Source: Amyelois transitella
Lineage: Eukaryota; Arthropoda; Insecta; Lepidoptera; Pyralidae
Direction: 5' to 3'
Assembly (NCBI RefSeq): GCF_032362555.1
Contig: NC_083506.1
Coordinates: 9,595,501-9,659,500, forward strand
DNA length: 64,000 bases
Part shown: positions 10,852 to 23,484 of the stretch, piece by piece
Layout: each line of letters opens with the position of its first letter
How positions within the stretch are numbered: position 1 is the first letter of the stretch
The notes under the pieces: model-generated
Told to the model about the DNA's origin: nothing
What the model saw: only the letters and a program-made list of their open reading frames with translations
Databases searched by the model: none
Translations under genes and position numbers: made by a program

Positions 10852-13452
10852 AGTTTGTGTCAGATATTGTTTAATAATAATGTACCTATTAATTTAATAA
10901 ATTTAGCTGTTATTTGATATTTGCTTTTGAATTCCTACAGAACCATTGTGTAGTGTATTTTGTTTTTGTATTTTTTATAGGAGATTGATGACAATGCTTG
11001 TCATTATGCATTGATCAATAAGTATTTTAGGCATAAATTGATACAATGAAACAAACGAATTTGTAAAACATTTTATTATTCCCATGAAAATAAAAGTACT
11101 AATCAAAAAGAAATATTTAAAATATGGCAAAGAGTGCACCATAACGGCCTCTAAACATTGGGGCATTTTCATAAATAGAATTAAAATGTATAGGTTTTTA
11201 ATTATTATGATATAGTTAACGCATGGTCCCTCTAAAATAATTTCAATTTCTTTAAAATGACAGTAACAAATATGGTGTATATGAATGCATAAACAATATC
11301 ATATCAACATAACACATTTTCACCATTTACAAAAGCTCAGTGCAGTAACAAATATAATTTAAAATGTAAAATAATGAATGCATAAACAGAATTTAAAGAT
11401 TTCCAAATTGAGTAAATTATGCAAAAAATGCCTATAAAAATGCCTTTGTGCAATTTGTTGGTTGGTTTTTCTCTAGATATGTACATATTAAATCTTATTT
11501 GACAGGAAAAGGGATCCCAAAATGGGATATAAGCTGTATATTTATTTGTGTTCACAAATATCTTCTTTCTAGGCCAATTAGGGTGTGATAATAAAATAAT
11601 GGCCAAATCATGTTTTACCCAGACAATGGATATTTGAGCACATATTAACCAATAAGGATATGTTGCCAAAATTAGTTGGTCATTTTCGACACCCGGTGTT
11701 ATAATTAAGAAGCCACTTTGAGCCAAAGCAACGGAAAAAAAGCATCTAGGCTAGTCACGTGATTGGCAATATGCATCCGATTATCCGATTTTTTAAGTAT
11801 AGGACTTCTTAGGATCTTATGAAATATGTTGAGTCCACTTATTCAAGCTTATGATGAGCATTTTAATTTTATAAAGCCAAATCAATAAAAGTTTATCTGA
11901 TGACTTCCGCAGCTAAATAGCTACATTGCTTGTCTTTCCGAAAGACTATCCGCGAACGTTGATAAAGCATAAGTCTTTCTATAACAATAGTTAATCGGAG
12001 AGAGAGAGAGAGAAGATAAAACACATGCCTTATCAACTTTCGGAAAAAAAAGTTGTCTGGGGTTGTGGATATGTTGTCTGTGTCCAAACAGACACAGGAC
12101 TCAAATATTATGTGCGCCGTCAAATTTGTCTTATTGATTGATAATAAAGGCTTTTATTGATAACGAGAACATAATATAAAATATACACGTTATACGTCAG
12201 CTTTTGAAAATAATAAAAATGAAGGTAAGTGGATTTGTTTACATTACATAAAAAGTTAACTCAGAATTATAGTCCATTAGTTATTATCATAACAAAAAAT
12301 ATATAAACATACCTACATGTGTATGTAGATAACATAATATTGTACAATAATATGTCATTATATATAACGCCAAACATTTTCATCATAAAATAAATATTCA
12401 ATAAACCATTCCAATCAATATGGATTGTTTTACCTTTTCCTCTTTTCCGCTAATTATGTAAAATCAACACCTTATAGGTCAGTTATCCTGTCGGCACTGT
12501 TGAATTTAGTTAAGGTGGATATAACGATATTGTGATTTTTGCCTATTAAAATTTGAATGGGTCGCTGGTGGGACAGCTTTGAACAATCCACAAATATTAA
12601 GAAGACAAGATACAAAAAGTACATTTTAATATTCGAGGTTAAATCGGACGCCAGAGACAAAACCGTTGATATTTTAACATTTCATTCTTAAAAAGCTATT
12701 AAGACCATTCTTATCCCGAACTCTTACTTACACTAGATCCCCTGGTCTCCGTAAGTTATAAAAGTAATAGTGATATACAGACTAGGCGGTTTCAAATAAA
12801 TTCTTTTAGGCCTAGATATATACTACAAAATGTAAAAAAATAATAAAAGGAACGACAAATAAAAACTGATTAATGGCTTATATTATAATAAAAAATTAAG
12901 TAGATATACATGTGTGACAGTATCACGGGTAAAACTATTTGATCCTTACATTTAAATCGTAACTAGATATGTTTCTTAGTGTATGGCAAAGATCGCAGTA
13001 TGAATAAAATTTAATTTAATCATAGCCTAAGAATCTGGTAAATTTTATCTATCTGAACACTTATTTTATGGATAGACTTATTTTTAGTCTTCATTACAGG
13101 ACATTTGGCATACTTTAAACTGAAAATAAAAGGCCAAGTTAAGATGGAATGTTTGCATTAATTCTGAGCCTGTATTTGTAATAGGCATTTATGATATGAT
13201 GTATTATGCAGATGTCTATAAGATGAGAGATTGTATGGAATTCTAAGTAACTGAGTAAAGAATTTTAAAATTCGACATGATTTTATGCGACAAATATCCC
13301 ATAATGAATACGTATATGTAGTAATTATTGTAGTTACAATAGGAGCGTTATATACATTTTTTTTAAACTTACATAAAACGTTGGCAACTTTTACCTCCAA
13401 TGATGAGCGATTCTTTGGAACTGTAGGTATTGCTGTTTCATTGGCGCGAGGT
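10852..13452. other. Intergenic DNA between UQCRB and SNX17 3' ends
   Basis: Convergent 3' ends of UQCRB (+) and SNX17 (-), so it must contain both 3' UTRs. A 129-codon open frame on the minus strand (11337-11726) has no recognisable domain and is probably chance. An (AG)n run is at 12000-12014. A promoter-like arrangement at 12175-12230 is listed separately. Nothing else recognised. Confidence 0.6.
12175..12230 (+). promoter_or_regulatory. TATA/TCAG promoter-like arrangement with a two-codon start exon
   Basis: TATAAA at 12175-12180 is followed 17 bases later by TCAG (12197-12200), then ATGAAG at 12219-12224 directly abutting a consensus GTAAGT donor. Many insect secreted-protein genes begin this way, but I could not find a convincing second exon downstream. 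Weak evidence. Confidence 0.2.
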
Positions 13453-16400
13453 CTATAGTTCGTCATCTCCTATAGCTTCAAACGCATTGTTCTCGACACA
13501 GTCTCTGCCGGTTTTGAAGGCAACGGACGCAAATTTCTCAGTCAATTTCTGAACTGAGAATATCTCTCTTGAACTGCTTGAAGTGCACGAGTCTCCGTTC
13601 TGAAAATGAGTTTGAATGAGTTACTAAATTGCGTTAGTTTTTTTTTTGTTAGACTATGAGATCATAATTTGCCTGAAGGGTATTTACTATCACGGCGCGA
13701 CGTTTTAGGCCCTTGCCTTAAAACGTCGTTAACTGCTTTTCGGCGCAAAAAAGCGCAGGAGAGTCCAAAACGCACGAATTTCGGCCTTAGATTTTGTTAA
13801 ATCTAACCTAATATCGCCTTATGGGCCTAATAGGCCTACTATAGATACTAATACAGTACTCTTGTCGGTGTGAAGCGCCCTCGTACATCGCGGGACCTGG
13901 AAAACGAGTTTGGCGTTCAATTTGCGGTATTGTGTCATGTAACCCTACGGTGACTCACATAGCTGAGCGTGTCGCTGGAGGACGACGGCGTGATGAGTTG
14001 GCTGGAGCCGTCGCGGCGCAGGAACGTCACGCTGCCGCGCTTGCTGCGGGGAGACGTGGGGCCCGACCCGTTCTTCTGACGCATCAGCTCGTCCACAATC
14101 GACTGGAATACATTCATTTTAAGTATTTTAATAAAGCGTTGACAGAAACATGAGAGGTTAGGGAAAATCGTACCAAGTGGAAATGATAGTCTCTGCCTAC
14201 CCCGATGAGAAACAAGCTTGATGAGGTATGAACAATAGAACATTAATATATGATCAGGATTTATGAGGTAAGATTTTTTTTTAAGTAAAACCAAAATACC
14301 ACAACACAAATCGATCAAAAATTGCAGATTACCTAATTTATTAGTTAAAAAAAAATTACTTCTTCAAAATTTTTAATAAAAATAATAATAAAAAAACACA
14401 AAAAAATAAAAAAGCGTTCTCTCCGGCGGGGAATCGAACCCCGGTCTCCCGCGTGACAGGCGGGGATACTGACCACTATACTACCGAAGACTTGACGATA
14501 TTGGCGAAAATTCTTATCTGTTTATCAATGTTGTTCAACAAGGTACATTGATACTAAGGTTATTTTATTTTCGAACTAGCAAATTTACACATGACGTGCG
14601 GTGTAATTGTAATTTAAATACTCGACCATGACCCAACAGATTCGAATCCATATAAACGCTACTAGTTAAGTAACAGTTAAAATTAATTTAACTGTTTATT
14701 TTTAGAGATTATTTCTTGATAACCACTATAAAAGCAACAAAATTGTATTTACCTGCAAACAAACGCTTATAAACGTAGCATGTTCTGTCTTCAAGGTTAT
14801 CCATTTCAAATTGTCCTTACTAATGAGATACTCAAATGACAGCTCGTAATTTTTATTGGAGTCTTCTAAAAGACCATGACCATTTGCGTGTGGCCTCTCC
14901 ATCTAATAATGTGAACAATAAACATTGAGTTAACGTGTGTCAAGTATATGAGACACAATAAAATTAAAAACATGTTAAAGTAAAAGACTTTAATATCAAA
15001 GAGAGATTGAGATTTTGTTGGGTAAAGAATATGTTAAATGCTTGTAAAAGAAAAGAAAATAATAAGTATCTTGTTAAGTGAAGAATGAGCTAATTTAAAA
15101 CCAAATCTAGCCTTCTATAATCAAATAAAAAGCATGCTATAAGTATAATCATTAACTTAAGTAATAGTTCCACCATCTTTGTTGTTTGGTCACATCTGTT
15201 TTAGTTATATTTGCTGCAATTTTGAACATGTATTAAGTATTGAGGTGAAAATATTTATTTCAACGCAGTTATTATTTTCTCTTTGTTATTAATTTCATTA
15301 AAGAACCTCTGTTTATCAGGTAGTTAATTCATAAAAAAATATGTATATTTATGTCGCCATTTATTGTAATGTCCAACACAATATTTTACCGAATTATTAA
15401 AATTTAATTCTTGAAAAATTAAAATTTGCTACTTTCAATTGCAATAAATAAATCTTACGGTGTGCAACGTGGTAATCCTCCAGCACCGCATCCTAGTGAC
15501 CTTGTACCGTTGTTCCCTTCCCTGGGCGACGCTCGTCAGCGTCAACTCCTTGGAAGCTAAGGACACCCGCACACGGCACGGATCTGAGCTGCTGCCCCCG
15601 ACATTCACCGCCTCGGTGGACGCCAGGCCTGCGGGCACCCTGCCGTAATGGCGCAGACTCCGCGCCAGTTCAACATACTGAAATGGTTTGGTACATGACT
15701 TCTGTGATAATCCTAAACTTTGGCTTCCATAAATATGAAAAGACATGACTTACTTAATTTTTCTTATGTCATTACTTAAATCTTTAGGCAAAACGATGTT
15801 ATGACAAATACGTTATATACCCTCTTCCAATGCAGTATTGTCATCGAAAAACAAAATTTTGTAAATTATTGATACGAGGTCAAATATATGACATATGACA
15901 CGAAAGTAAGTACAGTTTGTTGCCTCGTACCACGATAGACAGTTATCAAATCATGAAAGTAATAATGAAATAAATGATGAGAGTCATTAGTGTTTTATCT
16001 GCCTTATGCTATACAACAGCGCACTTATCATTGAATATAAAATTATGACTGCAGATAGTTGGGGCCACACCACTGAGAATAATTTCAATTTAACATTCAT
16101 ACATACAATCACGTCTATATCCTTAGCGGGGTAGCCAGAGCCAACAGTCTTGAAAAGACTTACTGGCCACGTTCAGCTGTAATTGAGCTTGATTAATTAG
16201 CTGATTATGTCTTGCTTGGGGAGGAGCAATATACTTTATCATAGGATCACGTATATTACCACACGTCTTCCATGACCTCAGTGACCATGTTAAACAAACC
16301 TTACCCAGCTTGGATCATAGTTGTAACTACGAGTACCTTTATTGAAAGTGCTTATCTATTAGTTGCATTCTAACGAAATCTTGTAACTGACATAAGACCT

Positions 16401-18703
16401 ATTTTAGGTACTACCCATGTAGAAACCAAACGGAAATACGGTATGTAACAAAACCGGAAAGATAAAACGAGGAAATTGTTTCAATGGAATGCTAGTTGAC
16501 CAATGTAATGATAATATTGTGTTACTAAATACAAGTGCAGACAATGACGCTATTTGATCACCAACATGAGTTCATCATTGAAACACTATCATTGATGTGA
16601 CAAGTATATTGAGTCATAGATAGATAATTAACATCCAAATAAAATATTGTTAAGACTTTATTTTATTCACTCTTTGTACCACCATTAACAAATCGTTGCT
16701 GGTGGTCTTTGTGGGACAATTGAAATGTGCCTATCTATGAAACAAACTATCCGGATTTGAAACCCGGTTAGAGCCTGATGAAAAGAAATGACTTAAATTA
16801 TTTATTTATAATTTATGTATATTTATGCACAGTATGGCATACTGAAAAGCAGAACAATTGTATTGTTTCTTGTTTTGTTGAAAAATAATGGGAAAAGGAT
16901 TCTTTATTGTCCACATCTCATATAAATACTGTAATATACATAAATGAGGAGGGAATAAATGATTATACCAGTTGGCAGTAACCAGGTATTTTAAATCAAC
17001 ATGTTGTTTATTCTAATACAGATGAAGGTATGAGAATCTCATTCACCAATCATATTAAACTTTAAACCAAGAAAATATATGAGTTCTGTTAATAGTAAGT
17101 AGAAAAACAAAAATACCTCTTCTGGCTATACATATATATTACAACAAGTTCTTGCCCACATAAAGAGTTACCTGAATATGAATATAAATTTCATACCAAT
17201 ATCTTTTTTCTATGTAATGTAGTTATATTGCTAGCTGTATGCTTTGATGTTGTAGAAAGAATATAAATATAAAAGCATAAATCATAGTGGCACTTTGGAA
17301 GGGGTAGTAAATATAATTAGATTTAAGTTATGTTGATGTTAATAAGTGACACCTTGTATCCAATTTTGAAAATAAATGTATTTTATTTAATGACCTGGGT
17401 CCTTAACTGGTTCATGGAAGCCATATAAGAGTCCCTTGGTGAATTGTTTACTTCTGGATCCTGTAAAAACCAGGCACCTCCGGAGGCATGCCATAAAATA
17501 TATTTACAAATTAAACTCACCTCTCTCTTTTGTTTCTTTGCTTCATATGATGATAATATTTCCTTGGTCTGCAAGTCTGCTGTGATCCATCCCAAGTCCA
17601 AGTCTTCAATTATTTGTAGATACAATAAGTCCAAGCTGACTCTGTCTATCATCAGATCGACATCATAACATGGATCCCAATAACTGAAAGAAATCATATT
17701 TTAATTTTTATGATTAATTTAAGAACAAATAGGTACCTACCTAAAACATTGACTAAGGAAGTTTGTTCATTCATTGCTTATCAAATATTAAACAGTCTGT
17801 AACAAAGTGGCATTAGGTTACTTCAACAATCATTAAATCTTATGTATTGGTAATAAGGTAAAAACAAACCTTAACTATTTTATTTATGTTAAAGTGTTCT
17901 TCTTAGCAAGCAAAAAAGGATAAGAAAAAACCATACATACCTTTTTCTCAAGACAATTTTATCTTCAGGCCTAACATACTTTTGTGAGATATAAGGAGAT
18001 TCATAATCCTCCAATTTTTTTAATGCTGGCTGCCCATCTTTCGCACAGCTCCAATTGAATAAATATAACGAGAAATATTTAGACAATTCTTTAGGCAAGT
18101 TTATATAATTACAGGCTATATCCAGTATTGTACTAGAGGAGTCTGTGGAGGATACTGAGAGAGGTATTCTGTAACCATTCATGAGTGAAATTTCTATATC
18201 TACTTCATGCATCCGTACAGAGTGGGTTTCTTGCTGAGCAGAGAATAGGAATGTGATTAATAGATTGGAATTTGCCAGAACAGGGTTTTGGCCAACTGAA
18301 ACGAACAACAAATATGTGAGTTAGCCTTTATAAATATGTTCTACATTCCACTTACTAAACTTCTTGCTTCACTTACCTAACTGTATGTATTTTTCTAAGA
18401 GAATGCGCCTCTCTTCCAATTGGGAACTTGTTAGAAACAATTTCTTCGGTGGAAACTGTGGTAATTTTGTATGAGGATTTTGTGTTTGCATCTGTTCATG
18501 TAAACTAAGCAACTGTTTGTAGCGGGCAGTACAGTGGAAAAATCCATCAATGTAAATATTATATCCCTGGAACCAGAAACAATAATGAAAAATATATGTT
18601 TTAGAAATAGAGCAATAATAACTGGGAAGATTGAGATAAATACAGTGTATGAGATTCCATTGTCGTCGTGAAACTGTTGCAGGTCAGGAATTGAGAAATG
18701 CAT
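13453..18703 (-). CDS. SNX17: Sorting nexin 17
   Basis: An endosomal cargo adaptor that binds NPxY-type tails and, in animals, works with the Retriever complex to recycle receptors (family knowledge). Eight exons, 18644-18703, 18377-18566, 17941-18295, 17521-17683, 15459-15677, 14753-14902, 13959-14102 and 13453-13599, join in phase to 475 residues (human about 470). It starts MHFSIP, as in vertebrate SNX17. The PX domain covers roughly residues 1-110 (KLPQFPPKKLF, LEERRILLEKYIQLV). The FERM-like module follows (SKYFSLYLF, KIVLRKSYWDPCYD, YKVTRMRCWRITT, YELSFEYLISKDNLKWI). The C-terminus NNAFEAIGDDEL keeps the acidic terminal motif used for Retriever binding in human SNX17. Exon 1 uses a non-consensus GTATTT donor. 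The tRNA-Asp gene lies in intron 6. Confidence 0.95.
14178..14222 (-). repeat. Retroposon fragment ('gtaggcagag' family)
   Basis: Minus-strand copy of the GGTAGGCAGAGAC core, within SNX17 intron 6. Short and degraded. Confidence 0.4.
14419..14490 (-). tRNA. tRNA-Asp (GUC)
   Basis: The minus strand folds into a full cloverleaf of 72 bases. The acceptor stem TCTTCGG pairs with CCGGAGA (one G-U). The D-arm region reads GTATAGTGGTCAGTAT. The anticodon loop is CTGTCAC with anticodon GTC, and the T-arm is CCGGG-GTTCGAT-TCCCCG-like with intact B-box. A T-rich Pol III terminator follows at about 14408-14416. The sequence is nearly identical to insect tRNA-Asp. It has no intron and lies within SNX17 intron 6 on the same strand. 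Confidence 0.93.
16094..16186 (+). repeat. Retroposon 5' fragment ('gggaaccacacgg' family)
   Basis: The leading part only: ACGTCTATATCCTTAGCGGG, AGCCAACAGTCTTG and GGCCACGTTCAGC, matching the left third of the copy at 8753-9019. Located in SNX17 intron 4. Confidence 0.55.
16738..16800 (+). repeat. Decayed tRNA-SINE remnant
   Basis: GATTTGAAACCCGG (degraded B-box) followed by an AGAGCCTGATGAAAAGAAA tail parallels the T-arm and tail of the Metulj-like SINE at 9903-10118. Confidence 0.45.
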
Positions 18704-19575
18704 TTTTGTGTCCTAGACTCACGTATTTCATGCCTATACACACGAAATAAGATTTGATTGATTACACTAAACACAACTTGATGATTTGCTTTAATTTTGG
18801 ATTAGCAAGAACATTTTACGAACAACGGCTGTGTAACAAATTCAGCTGTCTCGTCAGTCAGACAAACAAATTAACATTCCCTCCCCCTTCGTATTTTTAT
18901 TTATTTTCTTCCATTTTCTTCAATGAGTTGACCAGTTGACACGCTTGACACTAAAGCTGACATTGACACATTCAGGTTCATTCAAGTTCTATGGTTCATT
19001 CTTTCATTTTGTCGCTGGCCTGTTTCACACTTTGCGATATGAAAGCGGACTAAATTGCTACTTATATAGTAAAGTTCAACAAAATCTAATTCCGGTCACA
19101 GTGACCAGCCATGCCCTTTTATTAACGTTACAAGACACATGTTTATCGTTCCCTCTCTTTGTATCATTGACCCCAGTCTCTGAGCCCCTAAATATTGTTT
19201 GATTTTTTTGGTTTGGTATATATATATATATATTAGTATTTTTTTAATCATACAAAAAAGAAAGAACGACACATGTATCAAGTATTAAATTTAGATCTTA
19301 TGTTTACTAAAAGGCTATGTACCTTTTTACTCCCAAATGTACCATTTCGAGAACCTTTTGAGCACTCGGCTGTGGCAACACTGGTTTGATTATTCATTAT
19401 TGGTTTGAATGAATCAAAATAAAATTAAATTGGGAAAAAACGGGACCTTATCACTAAGGTTCATTACTTTACATTACAGCTACATAGTATCTCTATTACT
19501 TAGTGATTATAGCATCTGATTGCAAATTTTGCAAATCACATCGTATTTTATTTCGGCAAATATCAAAAGATAACA
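18704..19575. promoter_or_regulatory. Bidirectional SNX17/PAAF1 promoter region
   Basis: 872 bases separate the two divergent start codons. The SNX17-proximal part holds five TTGAC/TGACA motifs in 41 bases (18928-18968), like clusters upstream of UQCRB and between PTPS and ETFA. An (AT)n microsatellite lies at 19219-19233. No TATA box is obvious. Promoter function is inferred from the head-to-head arrangement. Confidence 0.6.
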
Positions 19576-22100
19576 ATGGCATGTATGCCAGTTGTTACTA
19601 TTCAATGTGATTGGAATGATGTGATCAGGTAAAAACAAACACTACTAATTCTACTTGTATTATAAAATTTTTGTGTAAATAGGTAATAACTTTATTTAAA
19701 ATAGGTATACATGCCAATGCTTTGCAGGTTACCTCATGGAGAAGCATGGATATCTTCAAAGTTTCTTCATCAGACTAGTGTTCATGATAAATTAACAACA
19801 ACAGTTAACGAGATTGATGGAAAAGTAAAAATAAACTTTACTGACAACTTTCAGTATATATCTCATGGGTGTTTGAATCTTGTTGTGAAGCACGTAGGCT
19901 CTGGGTTGAAGGTCGTTTTTGTTGCTCCTTCAAAGGCTCATAAGTTGCATGATAAAGGTGTTTATTCAGTGGATGCTTCAGTCAGTCCAATTGTGGTGTC
20001 GTCCTGTGAAGGTAGCAAGTTACTGGTATGGGATAGTACAACAGGTATGTTTTTGTTTTCACTTTTTGTTGTATTGGATGATTGGTTAGTTATTTTAAAT
20101 GCTTGGATACATTTTAAAAGTAATCTGCACCTATTCCCACAATTATCTGATATTGTGATAAGAAATCGAGAAGTCACCCCCTTGTGCTAAATATTATTGA
20201 AGAATAAACAAAAACAACTAATAAAATGTTTTCTTTATGAAAATGAATTCCTCTTTGACAAATTTAATGATATGTATTTTGCCTATGACAATTTTTTATT
20301 TAATTATTTATTTTTATTTCATATAACATACCTATATGGTAAAAAAAAATGCTTGAATAATTTTTATTAAGTAATTCACAAGTGAAATCTTTTTATATTG
20401 TCATTATCTAATTTCAACATTTGTACAACTACCTACTACTATATTGATGGTAAAACATGTTGGCACACTATGATAATTTTGAAATCTTAAATGCATTTTT
20501 ATGTTATTGTACACATGTTTTAGCCAATAAATTTATCTTATCTTAACCATAACATGATTATAATTTCTAGATGAAGTTATCCAAGACTTAAAAGGTCATG
20601 GAGGTCCAGTATACAAATGTAGACTTATCCAACCAGAAATAGCTTTCTCATGTGGTGCTGATGGTGCCACTAAGGTATGGAGTACAGAAACTGGCAACAA
20701 TGCTTTCACATTAATTGGCCACACAATGGCTGTTACAGATATCTCCATTATTGCAAAGGGAAGAAACGCTATTACAGTAAGCAAGTAAGGGTTTAAATTC
20801 AAATCTTAAATGCCTATAAAAGGGACCTATATACTTTTATTCAAACATACTTATTTAAAGGTCCATACTGTTTTCAATAAATAAATACAAAATATTCAAA
20901 GTATAAATTTGCTTCTAAATTTTTTATTTATATATAAAAAAATATAAAAAAATTGAGGTCTTACATTAGTGTAAGACTTTAAATTATGTATTACTTTTTT
21001 CAGAGATGGAACTGCTAAACTATGGGATGTTAGTTTAAAGAATTGTTTAGGGAATATTATAGAACCATATGGCCCAATCAACTGTTGTGCAATAGGAATT
21101 TCTAATAAAGAAATCCCAGTAAAAAATGAAAGGGAGGTAATTAAGATGTGGTCTTTTAAATAATAATTGTACCTATGTCTTATTAAGTTTAATTTTTTTG
21201 TTGAGACTCCTTAAATACATATATATAATTATAGCAGAACAACAAAATATTAATTAGGAACTTAATAAATGTTTCAGATAGCTACTGGTAATAAGTTGTT
21301 AGTAATTGGCTGCGAAAATGGTGCTATAAAATGTGCCCATGTGGCAAAGAGGGAGGAGTTGTACGTCAAACAACTGCAAGAACCGTGCAATGCGTGCATT
21401 GTCATTGAAAACAGCATCATAGCAGGCTGTAGTAATGGAAAGGTAATAAACAATTGATAAGCATGCTTATATTATGCAATAGAAAGCCTTCATCAAACTT
21501 TGAACACAACATTTCATATAAATTTATTAGTATTTAGTTTTTGACCACCTTTTTCTTGCATGTTCAACCTAGTGGGCATTTTTTTATTAACTACGTATTA
21601 GGTCCAGGAAGACTTCTCGTGTATAGTACCTACCTACCTTTGTAAAAACTTTTAAAAAAGCTAGTGAAAAAGTGCAGGTTTATAAATGCTTGTGTCATCC
21701 TTGCTGTTATAAAAATACTTTGATCTTAAAAAGTTCCAAATGATTTTGATCTAGGGAAAATAAAGTTATAGGTAAATATTTATTTTTCAAATATTTATTA
21801 CAGGTTGTACAATTGAATCTTCAAGATGGAGCATTGATAAAGGAGTGGCATGAATCTGCTAGTCCAGTTCTCTGCCTCGCATCGCTGACCAATCATCTGT
21901 TTGTAGTTGGCCGTCAAGATGGCACCTGCACAGTTCTGTCATTAAATGACGCACATAACACCTTAAGAGTTTATCTGACAGGTTCAGATTGTGATGGCAT
22001 AAGAGATATATCATTCAATGGAAAGTGGATATTCGCTGGTTGCCGGGATTCTTACGTGAGAAAGTATGACTATAATCAAGTTATTGCCTATTATAAATGA
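19576..22100 (+). CDS. PAAF1: Proteasomal ATPase-associated factor 1 (WD40 repeat, Rpn14 orthologue)
   Basis: A WD40 chaperone that binds 19S Rpt ATPases during proteasome assembly (family knowledge). Six exons, 19576-19628, 19728-20044, 20571-20784, 21004-21136, 21278-21442 and 21804-22100, join in phase to 392 residues, the length of the human protein. The N-terminus has IQCDWNDVIR then HGEAWIS, as in PAAF1. WD repeats are marked by GSKLLVWDSTTG, GATKVWSTETGN and DGTAKLWDVSLKNCLG. The C-terminal blades contain SPVLCLASL, GRQDGTCTVLSL, LTGSDCDGIRDIS and GCRDSYVRKYDY. Divergently transcribed from SNX17. Confidence 0.93.
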
Positions 22101-23219
22101 TTGTTAAGGTAACACAAGTTATTGGTGTAAAAAGCTCCCCAATCACTTGTGTTATTTATTGTGTGTAATTATAATGGAAATGTGTATTATGTGTGTTGTT
22201 TTGTGGATGTGTATTGTGGGTTTGCTGTTGTTATAATGAATATGTGTGTTGTTATAACAGACATTATTAAATTATATCTTCCATTTTTGATGTGGATTTG
22301 ATTTTAAAATGTTTATGTATCCATACTAATATTATAAATGCGAAAGTGAGTTTGTTTTGTTTCCTCTTGACAGTTAAAACATTGAACCGTTCTGCATCAA
22401 ATTTTGCATACATTTAGTGTGGATTACGAAGAAGGTCACAGGCTTACATACCTTTCATCCTGGTAAAAACTAAAAATCCCGCGCGATTTGCGAAATACCT
22501 GTATTCTTTTATATGCGGCGGGCGGGTTAAATTTATGCGAAGCTGAGGGTAAAACTAGTTTCCCATAGTTTTGCATTTGCATTTGCTTGAAATTCCATTG
22601 TGCTGAAAAAGAAAGCAAATATTAAAGCACCAATGAATGTAATTGCAGTGGTGAGAGTTCTCTCATGAGGAAAAAATACTCCAGTTACCTTAGTTTTATG
22701 CCTGTAGATGTATCTGTATTTTTTCAATCTCTTTCTTTCACTGTGTTTGAAATTTAACCAAAATTTTGAATCTTTATGGATGTATCTATATAACTTTGTC
22801 CAGCAGTATCGGCTCCTTTGCCGACAAGCGTTTGCTCTGTTTAATTTATTACATTCTGAAAGTATTCTTATGATAATTCGTATTTACAATATGTTAGTAT
22901 AAGATAAACATACGTTACTAATTTTTGTTAATAAAATATATGACAATGTGTTCTCTCGACTTGCGCTATTTTACTTTACATGAGAATTCACCTGATTTTC
23001 GCCTGACATATCTGATATTTTTACATGTAATATTTATCCAATCATGCCAAATTTGAAGATTCATATACATAATGTTTAAATTTTTGATCCAAATCCGTAA
23101 GACTCTCTCGCATAACTCGTTTTGATCTGAAAAAAATCAACCACTAAAATAGGGTAATTTAACCTTAAACCCTCTTATGTCTAATACTTATTTCAAAACC
23201 TGGTCTTGATTGGTCTTAC
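22101..23219. other. Intergenic DNA after PAAF1
   Basis: It starts with the PAAF1 3' UTR, which has GT-rich runs at 22136-22260, and then contains a 235-bp dispersed repeat (22321-22556). A short minus-strand open frame at 22533-22727 overlaps the repeat edge and has a hydrophobic stretch; I could not support it as a gene. Confidence 0.5.
22321..22556 (+). repeat. Dispersed insect retroelement tail
   Basis: It begins CATACTAATATTATAAATGC, then GAAAGTGAGTTTGTTTTG, a GAACCGTTCTGCATCAAATT core, and ends near a GCTGAGGGTAAAACTAGTT segment. This order (ATACTAATATTATAAA, GAACCGATT, TAGT end) is widespread in Lepidoptera as a retroelement 3' tail or its derivatives. A minus-strand relative is at 48390-48590. 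Confidence 0.6.
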
Positions 23220-23318
23220 CTTTGGTTACATGGTGTTGAATTAATTCTTTAGGCTCCCCAGAACCTTTGTTGCAGTGATCTGTCAAAACCCACGATGGAG
23301 CAGTTCTAGCATCCACTT
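23220..23318 (-). CDS. Orphan coding exon, product unknown
   Basis: 99 bases, with an acceptor after a long pyrimidine tract and a consensus GTAAGA donor. It encodes 32 residues plus flanking split codons, including VDARTAPSWVLTDHC and GEPKELIQHH. Residue composition looks genuinely coding. Its entry phase (one base carried in) fits a splice from AAAG|GTTTTT near the end of the neighbouring gene's last exon, so it may be a 3' alternative exon of that gene, or part of a separate gene whose other exons I did not find. Function not recognised. Confidence 0.4.
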
Positions 23319-23484
23319 CTTTTTCATGAAATAAAGGAATAAAGTGAAATCATGAACTCTGTACAAAAACAGTATGTCAGTGTAATTATTTCAGGCACAA
23401 CATATAAAGTTTAATAAAAATCATTAATCAAGTAAAATAAAAAAATTAATGACACCTAATATTTCTTTAATAATACATTTATGA

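Noticed and set aside
11337-11726. 129-codon open frame on the minus strand
   Set aside because: No ATG near its 5' end, no domain, composition like surrounding AT-rich DNA; one such frame is expected by chance in a window this size.
22533-22727. Minus-strand frame with a hydrophobic segment, possibly continuing the orphan exon at 23220-23318
   Set aside because: Its 3' half is a dispersed repeat, and the junction phase match alone is too weak to claim an exon.
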